Part shown: one piece after another, positions 37,693 through 48,384 of the stretch
How the letters are laid out: each line of letters starts with the position of its first letter
Position numbering within the stretch: position 1 is the first letter of the stretch
DNA from: Klebsormidium nitens
Taxonomy: Eukaryota; Streptophyta; Klebsormidiophyceae; Klebsormidiales; Klebsormidiaceae
Assembly: GCA_000708835.1 (NCBI GenBank)
Contig: DF237014.1
Location: forward strand, 124,001 to 188,000
DNA length: 64,000 nt
Direction of reading: 5' to 3'
Notes under the pieces: generated by a model
Database searches by the model: none
What the model was told of the DNA's origin: nothing
Seen by the model: only the letters and a program-made list of their open reading frames with translations
Translations under genes and position numbers: made by a program

Positions 37693-38166
37693 TGCTTACG
37701 GTATGGGTCTCTGGCGCTGGATCTGAACGCCGCAGAATGGCGTCGCTTTTGTACGGGCCGTGAGGAAGGCTCGCTAAAAATCTTGGAAGTTGTAGTGTGC
37801 CGTCGCACTCCTTTGAGGGACTCGAGAAGGGAATGTGGGCAAGCGGAGAGATTGTGGCCACAGGTTTGTGCTGAAAGGATCATGCCGCAAAACTTCTGCA
37901 AACGGTAAAGCTGGGTAAAGGTTTGACGAAAAGGAATCCTGGGGGAACAAAATCGCGGTGGATGGATTGGAGCCGCACGGTTGAGCCACGTTGACCTTAT
38001 CGTACGGTTCAAAACCCCGCTTTTTGTCTGACCGGGGAATTGCATTTTCGGGGAGCGGACCAAGAGCTCTTAAGTTGGGCTGGGACCTATCGGGCCCGGG
38101 GCTTTGTCTTCGTCTTCCCGGTAGGCAATCCAGTTTCGACAAAGATCCGAGCTTCCGGGATATGTA

Positions 38167-38174
38167 TGACGTCA
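38167..38174. promoter_or_regulatory. CRE/C-box palindrome TGACGTCA
   Basis: This is an exact 8-bp palindromic bZIP consensus, about 0.48 kb upstream of the TypA start and 0.41 kb upstream of the GST kappa start. Confidence 0.5.
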
Positions 38175-38287
38175 GCAAGCCGTGACGCAACTTCGTTCAG
38201 GCGCCAACGCAGACCGTCCATTCTGCCCATGTGGATGAGTTTACGGCTCTCAACTAAACCCCAGTGAGCACTTTTTCGCTTTTTGCA

Positions 38288-38295
38288 TCACGTGA
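38288..38295. promoter_or_regulatory. G-box palindrome TCACGTGA
   Basis: This CACGTG core in an 8-bp palindrome lies about 290 bp before the GST kappa start codon. Recognition by bZIP or bHLH factors is general knowledge and has not been shown here. Confidence 0.45.
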
Positions 38296-38585
38296 CATAC
38301 CCGGCCCTCTGATTGGCTTTCGATAAGAGCCCTTCTCCTTGCACAAGCTAATTGGTTCAACTTCATGCAACCAGCCGCCGCGCTTCTGCCCCTGGAAGAG
38401 GATCACACCTTTAACATCTCACATCACACATCTAGTCCATGTTTGCACGTCTCATTTCTATTTACCTGCTGAAGGTAGAGCGCTGCTTTCGCTTGTACGG
38501 GAAACAATTCATATCACAGGCACATGCTCCAGGACAATCGCTGGAAGTAGGGAGCTGACACGTTGGAATGCAGTGGCTAACGACA

Positions 38586-41044
38586 ATGGAGCATTACAAA
38601 ACGCCCAACCAGGCATCTGGCACACGGCTTGCTGTCGACCTCTACTTGGATGTGGGGTCACCTTACAGCTGGTTCGCCTTGGAAGTGCTTGATAGGTGCG
38701 CCCAGCGAGAATCAAGGGAACATTCGTGATTGTGTACTTGTCTGTTGACGAAGCCCACTCTGCTAAATTCTGAAAGTCGGTTAACACCTGCTTCCAACCA
38801 AAGCTCACCAAGCCAAGTTCAACTTCTCAAATGAGGCTGATGTTCTTTCAAGGCTCACACATCCTCCACCAACATCGAGAACCTGTGGTAAGGCAAGCCA
38901 TGAGGTAGCGTTTTCAACGATTGATCTGCTCTTGCTTTTCCCTTTTGGTTGTAGCTGTGGGAAATCTTTCTTGATTGCAGGTACCGCACAACCTGGGACC
39001 TGGACCTTGTCCTCCGCCCGGTGCTGCTTGGAGCAATTCACCATGCAACAGGCAACGCAATGCCAGCAATTGTAAGAGCAAGAGGTAAGATCACCTCTCT
39101 TCCAAATTGCCCAATCACTGCAATTCAAGGGGTGGCCGGGTAGGAAGAGACCTGAGTAAACATTGTATTGCCAAACGAATAGCCCACTTCAATCAAAAGC
39201 ACTTTCCCTGACAACCTTAGATCAAAGTTTACTTTTTTAGTTCGGATATTCGCGCTCCTTTCGATCCGTCCTTCGTGTCCCCTTGGCCTCCACCTGGTTC
39301 CAGTCAGGTTCGAGTGTTCACTCTTTCATCGGTCTATATGTAGACCGCAATACAACGGCTTCTTAAGAGTTGATGGATTTCCATTTTCATACTTGCTCTG
39401 ATTTGTAAGGATTAGATCTCAACTGATCTTGTTGGTGACTAGACTAACAATTTCTCGTTTTACCTATTTTCCTTATGCACTCCTGGTTGCACTTGCACTT
39501 GGCACTCATAGTTGCTCCATTACGCAGGTGCGCATCTACTGCGGGACTTGCACAGGAGTGCGGTGTTCTTTGACCTGCCTTGGGAGGGAGGTCCCAGTTC
39601 GTTTGGCACACCTGCTTTCAACACCATGAACTGTCAGCGGCTGCTTACAGTGGTCGCCATGGACAAGGTGAGACTGCCTTATGTGCTAATGAGGGTCTGG
39701 AAGCTCTTCAATGAGTCGGCTTTTTGCACTAGGCCACGTGTTAAATTTCGAGTCGGCTGATGGAAACTGCAGGGAGGACATGCTCCAGCCGGCCACTGGA
39801 TCCCACGGCCTGACGTAGTCAAAAAGTTTCCGACTTCTTTTTAAGACTGCTGATTTGTGACTTTTTCCAGAGGTCGGAACCTAGCCTAAGCATTGCTTTT
39901 TGAGAGAACACAAGCATATTTTGTCTTTGGGAGTCATCTTCCGCTGCCCGCGTTTCAATTGTGGCGCAGAGGAGCCTTGCTTCAATAACCATATTTCTCC
40001 TCGTCTTTGGGGGCTTGCCAAGGAAGCCATAGCTCCTTCGTGGGCAAACATTTTCACTGGTCTGTCACATGCATAACTCAGACCGCCTTGTTTCAGGAAG
40101 ACGCCTTTGAAGCAAGAAGAGATGGAAGTCGGAACTTTTGTAGTTGCCCTTTTGTTGAGCCCCGAACTGCCAAGCTTCGACTGACAACAACGAGAAAGGT
40201 GAGAGAAAGGTGGATCAGGACTTTCACCTTCACTTCTCGTCTGGCCTGGGTGCCCTCAAGAACCCATGCCATGGCTTTCCAGTGCACTGACATCACCCGG
40301 AATGGAGAGTGAAAGGCTGTGAATAGTAGACTTCGCTGCTATCTGTGCAGGGCGGGGCATCTGTGGAGTTGTTGGCCTTGGCCCGTGCAATGTTTTCCAC
40401 CATCTGGAGATCCGCAGGGCAGGAGTTAGACGTGCGAGACGCCGAGTTTCTGAAAGGTTGCTGTAGCAAAGCGGGCTTCACACAGGAGGAGACCGACGTG
40501 TACTATAGCAGGCTGCAGCGGGATGACACCAAGGCGAAACTGAAGGTGGGCATCTCAATGCTGATTTGTCCACTACGTTTCTGCTCTTTAAAGGGCCACG
40601 CTGTCGAACGAAGTGCATCGCTCTCTTTCTCTAGTGCAGATTGCGTCCAACCATGCTTCAACGGCGAGGCAGGTTGTTGACCGTTGTAAAGATTGAAAGC
40701 GAACAGTCGAAAGCGAACGGTCGAAAGCGAACGGTCTTGCAATCCCCATTAGTACGAACCGAGACACCCGATGAAGTCGGGTGGATCATCCATTGAGAAG
40801 GGATAGTCACAGATCTATGTCTGCTTCGATCGTACAGGAGACTACTACAGAAGCGATCCAGGCAGGTGCATACGGAACGCCTAGCATAGTAGTAAGGGCC
40901 TGCCAATCTGAAGAACATGCTGACCTACCCAATTCCTGGTCATCAAAGCCACAGCTGTTCTTCGGCTCGGACAGATTTGAGCAGCTCGCGTTTATGTTCA
41001 AGAAGCCATGGCATGGGCCGTGTCCTACTCGAAGTAAACTCTAG
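38586..41044 (+). CDS. GSTK: Glutathione S-transferase kappa (DsbA-like), peroxisomal SKL terminus
   Basis: GST kappa belongs to the DsbA/thioredoxin-fold family (with bacterial 2-hydroxychromene-2-carboxylate isomerase) and conjugates or reduces substrates with glutathione. Exons 38586-38695, 38981-39084, 39528-39667, 40351-40545 and 40838-41044 join to 251 aa. The active-site block DVGSPYSWFALEVLDRY holds the catalytic Ser of the SPYSW motif. Other family segments: LRPVLLGAIHHATGN, FDLPWEGG, QRLLTVVAMD, EAIQAGAYGTPSIVV (the cis-Pro turn) and QLFFGSDRFEQLAFM. The last residues are PTRSKL, a perfect PTS1 peroxisome signal; animal GSTK1, as I recall, ends in the PTS1 variant ARL. In exon 2 the donor after GCAAGAG was chosen over an earlier one (ATT|gtaaga) because only it keeps phase with exon 3. 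Confidence 0.9.
40695..40736. repeat. 14-bp x3 tandem repeat in GST kappa intron 4
   Basis: The unit gaaagcgaacggtc occurs three times in a row, the first copy with one difference. It lies wholly inside the intron 40546-40837. Confidence 0.85.
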
Positions 41045-41435
41045 TGGGTGGAACGAAAGCTCAATTGTGACAGCTTTGACGGTGATAAATATATACACTT
41101 CTGTTGTCCGGTTTGCAAAAACTAAAAGTCTGATTCAACGTCCAACGCTTTCTGAATCAGCGATGAAAGCGGTGGGTTACGTAATACTTGCCTGGCAACT
41201 CGACATGGACGAGCATGCATCCAAATTTTGAGTTGGTACGTGGTTCTCTGTACGCACTCCATGCATGTCGCGGATCTTGCAGCCGCGCCGCCATTCTATG
41301 TTGCACGCTGCTGCGGCGAGATGGCTTAGGGCTGCATACATGTCAATGATCGACCGTTTCTTGCTTTGATAGTGGGTTGATATGTAGGAAACTGGCACCA
41401 AGTCAAGCTAGCTGTTATCAGGCAGCCCTTTCGTG
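41045..41435. other. Intergenic, 0.39 kb, between convergent genes
   Basis: This holds the 3' flanks of GST kappa and LRRC56. Nothing is recognised. Confidence 0.5.
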
Positions 41436-44400
41436 TCACGACCCAACGACGCACGTTTGAGCCGACAGTCTGTCCCGCGGCCGCAACCTCCCCACACTCA
41501 CTGGCTCGGGTGAGCGCGCTTGTGCTCGGCTCCGGGCCGCCTGTGCCGGTTTGTTGGCGTCCGCTTTCCCTCCGTTTCCACTCGACTTGCTGACGAGCAG
41601 TGGGGTGCGTTGGCTACTGGTCTGCCCGCGCACAGGCCGCGTGTCCTCTTCTGAACCGGACGACATGCGACTCCTAGGTCCGCCAACTTTACCCTGCTCC
41701 CCTCGAGTTGGCAGTTGCGATTTTGTTCGCCCTTCGCCCCTGGTCTTGTTTGGTGGAGCAGCGTGTTCGACTACAAGGACGTCGGCCCTTTGGGCTTCTG
41801 CAGCCACCGAGGGGAAAGTCAGACGATTGTTGATGTGTTTGATGCAGCAGTGATTAGATAAGGAGCAGCTTCCGACTTCATGCCAGCCGATAAGGAACGA
41901 ATTTGTTAAGTCTGTCGAGGAAACTGAAAAAAGTGAAACGATCGTTTTCCAACCCTTGTTGCGCCCACTTACCTTCTTCTCCCCTTCTACTTTCCAGCAG
42001 TGCGTCCCCTTCCTCTGCCGACTTGGCCTGCAAGCAGCGGCGAATGACAAAATCAGTCCGATGGCGCTCACGGGAACGGTAGTCGTTATGGTCGTGGCTA
42101 GGCTCACGCAAATTCCAACATTCACACTTGTCCAAGCACCGTTTGGAATCGTTTGTGGTCCTTCTGACATCCAGACCGGTATGAGCCCGTAGCGGAAGCC
42201 TTAACGCGTAGGCCGCGACTCTTGGAGGCACCAAGAGGCTGTACTAGCCCGTGTTTCACGAGGTTAAAACCCTTTCGTGACATTTGGGCTCATGATCGGC
42301 ACACCTCAAGTCTCGTATTCCGTTTCCAGTTGCAGACCACAGCTCCTGCTGAGCACAAGCATCTTTGCTGAGGCGGACACACAAAACTCTCACCTTGACC
42401 TCCGCCAGCTCCTGCAGCAGCTCTCGGTGGTCGTCCCCAACCGCCCCACTGCCTGGCGCCAAACCCGCGACAGTGGTCGGGGAGTATTCACCGCTCGAGT
42501 CACGCGGAGAGGCGGAGACGCCGTGGGCCGCTTGCCCGCCGCTAGCTTTCCGCCGTCGAAGGGCTTGGACTGTCATGGGGAGCGCACGGAGGCAGGCTTT
42601 AGCAAAGAGCGCTATCAGAACAAGGCGCTTGGGAAGGTGTGACCCATGTTTCAGCCATTAAAAGTAGAAGCGATGCAAATTCTTTTGAGGACCTTGGTAG
42701 CACAATACGGACAGAGAAGTGTCGTCTTTCGTTGTGACAACGTCCATCGTTTCGAGATGGATCCGACATCTACACAATTAGACCACTTGCTTCTTGACAG
42801 CAGCCCATCGAGGATGTGTTGCGGGGTCGTGAAGCCTACCTGGGTTCCCGCAAAAGACCTGGTCAGTCCCGAAGGTCAACTCGCTGGCGTGGTCGGAAGA
42901 AGACCCCTCCTCGGACACCCTGCGCGAGCAAAGTCCGCATGCTCATTGCAACGAGACCGTTACGCATCTGCTTGGGGACTTTGGAGAGTCAGCCGTTGAT
43001 CGAGAAGCAAGGCGTCATCAAAATTCAACGGTTTTAGAAAGTGGAGCTGATTTACTGCTTCCACAGACAATCTGAGAACCGCTGTACGTGTTCCATGGCC
43101 CCTCGGCAAGTTTGCCGCACAGCGTAAGAACAGTGGCAAAGCCCGGAAGCGTTGAAGCCGGCTCACCGCTGAAAACTCGCGGGCCGTTGCCGGGCTGTCC
43201 CAGGCCTTGTCCCGGCTGCGGTGCCCGGCCTTCCTCCTGCGGCCGTGCTGGGGCGGGAGCCAAAAGCGGACATGGGACGCACTCCTGAGGACGGGGTCCA
43301 AGGTCGGGGAAGGCCCGCGCTGTACGAGTGCCGCATGCGTGCGGCCGCGGAGGCGGGCCGGCCCGACGTGCTCTGCAGCCGGGAAAGGGAGGGAGTGGGT
43401 TCTAAAGCACGGCCGTTGGGGGGCGAGCAGCGTTTGCCAAATGTGGGGAACGAATGATGAAACGCAGGCCAGCAATGAGGGGCGTGGAAGCAGAGGGGCA
43501 TGTGCGCGAATTCGAAAAGGAGCTGAGGTTGAGAAGAACCAAACAGATTGTACAACTTTGCACTTCTGCTTCGATTGGGAGTGTAAGAGGACGAGGTGTG
43601 GAAGACTGAGAGTGGCGACGTGTGATTTTCGAGTCAACACCTCTTTTGGAGGCGCGATGTAGATTCTCACCGGCGCTGAGCTGGCTCTTTCTCCGCAGAC
43701 AGGCTGTCGAAGAGTCTCGTCCTGCAAGAAAACCGGCTGTGAGGAACTTCCACCGGTAGAGGAGCGCAGCTAATGCTTGCCTGGCTTCCTAGCTTACGAA
43801 TCGCAAACCACTGTTCAATGATCAGCTGCCCCCAAAGTCCCGTCGCACGGTCGAGTGCTGCGACTTCAAGCATTACGTATGCCCACTTTCCACGAGAGAG
43901 GCCCAGCGGTTTTGTCTCACCGGCGCTGCTGCCACCCTGGCGTATTTGATGCCGTCCCGCACCAGCACCAGCTCTCGCAACTCGTCCGCACTGCGGGGCG
44001 TTTCCGGAGCAGCCTCGACAACCGGAGTTTGACCGGGCACCTGACCTCCTGCCGCTGCAGCGTCTCTGTCACTTGGGCCAACCGGCAGCTCGTCCAACAT
44101 AGTGAGCTGCAACAGGCACGGCACGATACTAACGATGTGTACTCTGCACAAATTGATATCTTTCACCTACTCCAAAAGGTAGCCGGCAACAAGTCATGAA
44201 GGTACAAAAGTCCAAGATTGGTTCGTGAGTAAGTCCTGAGAACAGCGTCATTGTAGCGGTTCTCCTTTATTTCTCGCCGCTCCTTGCTGCAAGCCCTGGC
44301 AAGAGCAGCATCAAGTCTGTGTTCGTGACGTACCGTGGGTATGAGCTCTACCACGCTGCTTCGATAGTTGGGGGCCGCCGCAACATCGTTTCCCTCCAGA

Positions 44401-45897
44401 GTCAATGCTTGTAGCTTGGGGCACATGCCAAGAAACGCCACACCGTCCAGGTCGGCTACCTTGTTGGCCTCTAGGTCCAGGATCTGCCGCAGTCAGAGCA
44501 ATCGCCATGATTCTGTGTGGCTTCTCAGTGCCACACAGGTGGACGTCAACATGAAGAGTCTGTTCGGTACTTCAGTATTGCATTTGAGAGTGGCACGATA
44601 AAAGTTCAGTATGATGTGAAGTCGTATAGTAATGTTACCAACCCCATGGAGGTCGGTCTCCTACTTTTCATACTACTTCTATTACACAAACGAGATATGC
44701 TGAGCATCTTGCGGCAGTAACTCACTTCCAGGTTCTCCAGGCCTGCGATAGGCGCCAGATCCTCAATGTCGTTGAAAGCAGCGTACAGTTCCCGCAGCTT
44801 GGGCAGGCTGCTCAGACCATCAACTTCCTGGAGAGGACAATAGGACCAGTGCTTGACAGGCGGCTTTACCGAACATTTCTGAGAGAGTCTGGAGGTTGTC
44901 AGCATTGATCGACTCGGAGCAGAGAAACTGAACTTGCTCTTGAATAGCCAGGCATTGCTGTAGCCTCTTTATTGACTTATTTACCCCTCTGTCCACCATT
45001 TGCTAGGCACTGTGTTTCAAGTGCTTGCACCCGGTAGCCCACCTGTAGGCCGCAGCGTGGCACCCAGAGGACCTGCAGCTGCATTAGGCCCGTGCCGAGG
45101 TCCCGGATCTGGGGCAGCGTGCTGTCGAGCAACTTGAGTTCCCGCAACTGGGGCACCAACTGCATGGAAAATTGGAGTGAGCAAGTCCACATTTCGAAGG
45201 TGCTCGTCAAACTGGATGGCAAGAACAACATCAGAATGCTACACCTGATGCCGCGAGCGGTAAGCATGGTGGTGGTAGAGCGTGAGTGCGTACCTGGCCC
45301 ACATCGAAGAGGCATGCTTCCGCAGCATTCACGGAGAGCTCCAAGCAGGACACGGTGGACAGGTCCTGCACTTGGAATAAGCTGTCAGTCTGCTGGGGCG
45401 CCTCATAGGGGAAAAAGGGGGCCCTCTGGTCAATCAAAAAGGTCAATCCAGCCAAAGAGTTCTTTAAGCCCCAATTGCAATCCCAGTATTCTGTTGGGTT
45501 GTACCACCTCCTCCATCTTGCTTACATGCTTCTTCACGGCCCTGGATTTGAAGGTCTTCCTTATTAAAGGCAGCTCTAAACTGCAACAATGTCTTTAGAA
45601 GGGGTTGAAGGTTGGTGGCATTGCAAGAGGAGCAAATACCGCACGCTTTACAAGGGGTTTTCCTTTGAGGAACTTGTGAGAGTTTTGGCAGCTGGCAGAG
45701 CCCACCCTGGAGGAAAGAGAGGGTGGCCGCCTGTGTCAGTTTACCACACAATGTCACGCCCTTGCTGCTTCTTCACAGCTACCTCAAAAGTAACAGTCCA
45801 GTTCTGAAGCATTTACCTCAGCTCCCGTCACAGTTCGTAGAAAAGCAGCAGTCAGTCCGCCTTCAAATTCCACTGCTTCCACATCCCCGTCGTCCAT
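41436..45897 (-). CDS. LRRC56: LRRC56-like ciliary dynein-transport protein
   Basis: LRRC56 (ODA8 in Chlamydomonas) is needed to mature and deliver outer-arm dynein to motile cilia. Thirteen exons join to 556 aa: 45897-45817, 45706-45674, 45365-45294, 45159-45043, 44827-44726, 44483-44334, 44106-43921, 43721-43671, 43372-43167, 42919-42840, 42569-42394, 42027-41973, 41797-41436. Leucine-rich repeats span about 38-180: LVPQLRELKLLDSTLPQIRD, LMQLQVLWVPRCGL, LSSLPKLRELYAAFNDIEDL, LENLEILDLEANKVADLDGV, MCPKLQALTLEGND. They end in the LRR cap YRSSVVELIPTLTMLDELP. The family signature ASELTFGTDQVFCGNPVQAL follows near 375-395. A Ser/Pro/Arg linker (RPMSAFGSRPSTAAGGRPG) precedes it, and the tail is disordered. 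Exon 2 (33 nt) is the least certain, as is the last stop, because a donor-like gtgagt lies near 41507. Confidence 0.88.
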
Positions 45898-47608
45898 TTT
45901 GAGCTCAACAAGCAAGCCGCATTTATGAGTGGGCCACAAATGGAGAACGCTGACCCATGTATTGCTTAAGGCAGGACAGCTTTATTGGATTACACCACAG
46001 CTGTACAATCTTGCTTGAAAGTCTAAAGGATTAATGACCAGGTACGTCTGTGTTTCAGAGGTGGGCCAGAATATATGGGCCAAAAGCAATCCTGCACAAA
46101 CTAACCAGCCGCCAATCCAAGATGGTGTAACTTGAAAATTGTCTTTGTCACAGCAGATAATTTTGCATCAGCCAGCTTGGCATCAGAGCCGTCTCAGCAA
46201 TCAGCTCTAGCAGGCAAGAGCTACAGCACCGAAAAAACAATGTTCAATAAACTAGCAATAGCTACCTACTCCAGTCTTCAACATCGGATGAAGGCTTGCA
46301 TCATGATGCGCCGCCCAACTGGCCATCCTCCAAAAATTGCATCGCCCTATTTTGGCGCCCTTATGGGGGCCTACAATCTGGTACAAGCATGCGACATGAA
46401 CAGCGTCTCGATCAGACTTCTGACTCTCGGTGTTGTTCGCAGTACCTCCTTGGATACACATTGAAGCTTTGCAAACTCACACCTTGTTACGCGCGCGTAG
46501 ACGCCCATAAAGACATTTTAACCATCCATTTTCTCACTTGTTCAACCCCAGCCGTCGCTTCAGACCGTACTCGATCTGTGCACTGAGTGAACATTAATGC
46601 AAATTCTCGTCGTACATGCAGCAGACACGAGAGCTTCAAGCGTGCTTATGAAAACGCGCCGAGGCTTTCCGAGCACTGTACACAGCAGCGTCCCCAATCA
46701 TCTCAGACCGTGCAGTCCCACTGTCTTTAGTGATTGGCACTCTCAAAAGCGGATTGAAAGTTGCTGAGTACCACCGGCACATTGTGCAGCTGACATGGCT
46801 GCAAGCCTCGCTGTATTAATGATCTAGCAGAAGGAACGCAATGCTGAGTTCCAACTCATCTAAGATGAGGATTTGTACAAGACTGGAGTCACCCGATCGG
46901 GACCCTATACCTTCATTCTGGAGAGCGTGCATTGTTACGTCTGTGAACAGCACCTTGATAGGGACAGCATTACGGCATTGCTCCAGGATGCGCTTTAAGA
47001 GCAGACCCACCGGGACATTCGTCTGGTCGAGCCCCTGCTGGCATGCTGTGCTTGCACTCATCGTGCATGACATTTGCTTCAGGACAGTCCCGATACAACG
47101 TCCTCAGCATTGCAAGCCGATCTGGGACTTGCTTGAGGGGCTAAATCAACAGGAAGGCCGATCACGGGTCCCAGAATCACAAGTGTAAGTGACATGAGCC
47201 TTCTCTCAGTTGCACAAGACAGTGCTGCTAGTTCAGCTTGTCACTGCCTTCCTCGCTCTGGTGGACGACTTTAGTGGGACAGCTTAATAGATCCTGACAC
47301 ATTACGAGTAGGTGTTACACAAACTTGAGACAAATAATCGAAAAGGGGCTGAAATCCTATGACTGCCCCTCCGCTAAGTGCGGCTACTTGGCGCGGTAAC
47401 TGAAGTGGCTCCCTTCATGCTGACACACTAATTACTAATTCTTAGCTTGCTGGCAGCAAGGACTCTCAGTTGCCATTGAATGCCCATAATGCTGATAGAA
47501 AAGCAGGGGACCCCAGCTTTACGATTGCACAGGGGTGCCAGCACAAAAATTGCGTCTCAGATGGGCTTCTCAGCAGAGGTTCTAGCAATTTTTTGCCGGC
47601 CGTGCATT

Positions 47609-47638
47609 CTGCACGCCGGGCTCCGCCCGGGCGTGCAG
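47609..47638. repeat. GC-rich hairpin repeat, copy 1
   Basis: Left arm ctgcacgccgggc and right arm gcccgggcgtgcag pair with a one-base bulge and a 3-nt loop. Further GC-rich inverted pieces follow to about 47725 (gcatggccgggcattcatgc). The same arms recur at 48136-48166. Confidence 0.8.
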
Positions 47639-48135
47639 AGCCGGCTCCCCGGCGTGCACGCTCGGGGCCAAAGCTCCCGACCGGGAGTTTCCGGCCTGCA
47701 TGGCCGGGCATTCATGCCGGCCCCATCATAATCCGCCAACCCCAGATATCATCGATAGCCTGGCCGTAAGCCAATGCATACGGATGGATCGGCCCAAGTC
47801 TTCCCTTCCAGTCCCAATTTTCGATTCATACCGATACGTAGAGCCACAACTCTGACGGCAGGAGCTCAAGTTGCTTTTATCCACGGTTCTTGGTCGTTGA
47901 AATATTTATCGAACGGTCATTCTGGTTGCAAACTGTATGCAAGTTTTTACAGGGGTTGTAAGGTTGCTCGGGGCTAAAGCGAAGAAGGAATTGGCCCGAT
48001 ATTTCGTCAGCTTGAGATATGAACGGAGAGGTCTGTCAAAAGCTTCAATGGTCATTTCTGAGTCACTTGCCGCACCTTATAAGTCATGACTACCGGGCAT
48101 TTGGTTTAGACCCCTGGGAATTCCTGCACGCTGAC

Positions 48136-48166
48136 CTGCACGCCGGGCTGCCGCCCGGGCGTGCAG
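48136..48166. repeat. GC-rich hairpin repeat, copy 2
   Basis: The arms are the same as at 47609-47638, with a 4-nt loop. Additional partial gcacgc units flank it at 48125 and 48188-48207. It looks like a small dispersed palindromic element; its wider copy number is unknown. Confidence 0.8.
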
Positions 48167-48384
48167 ACAATCACCCGGGCCTGCTATGCACGCCAATCTG
48201 CACGCCGCTAGAACCACTGCTTCTCAGCAGATCTTAGTAAGTTCGTTTGGCAAAACTGCTCGTCAAACGGTGCCTCCAAATACTGGCCGACTGTCTGGTT
48301 TTTATGTGAATCCACACTGCCCAATTGCAAGAGACATCGTCGATTTGCACAGATTGTTTTCTGCGGCCCACTGTTGCAGGCGGC

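Larger units (their letters stand above)
37693..38585. promoter_or_regulatory. Divergent promoter, TypA / GST kappa
   Basis: These 893 bp separate the two start codons. They contain a perfect palindromic TGACGTCA (38167-38174), a TCACGTGA palindrome with G-box core CACGTG (38288-38295), and two ATTGG (inverted CCAAT) boxes at about 38311 and 38349. TGACGTCA and CACGTG are classical bZIP targets (CACGTG also of bHLH). That any of them acts on these genes is inference. Confidence 0.5.
45898..48384. other. Intergenic, 2.5 kb, divergent LRRC56 / TPR gene, with palindromes
   Basis: This region separates the start codons of LRRC56 and the TPR gene. It contains GC-rich inverted repeats near 47590-47720 and 48125-48215 (listed separately). 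Open frames such as 46816-47073 (minus, 85 codons) have no recognisable domain. The first part (45900-47500) shows no gene I can support. Confidence 0.5.

Noticed and set aside
40097-40200. Possible extra GST kappa exon (EDAFEARRDGSRNF) after a tttcag acceptor
   Set aside because: Joining exons 39528-39667 and 40351-40545 directly keeps the family alignment; this segment has no counterpart in GST kappa.
45600-45720. Longer version of LRRC56 exon 2 with a Cys-rich tail (CKACGICSSC)
   Set aside because: It would not join exon 3 in phase; the 33-nt exon does.
46816-47073. 85-codon minus-strand open frame with coding-like composition (GLLLKRILEQCRNAVPIKVL)
   Set aside because: No family signature, no clear exon partners upstream and no start context; it could be a relic or chance.
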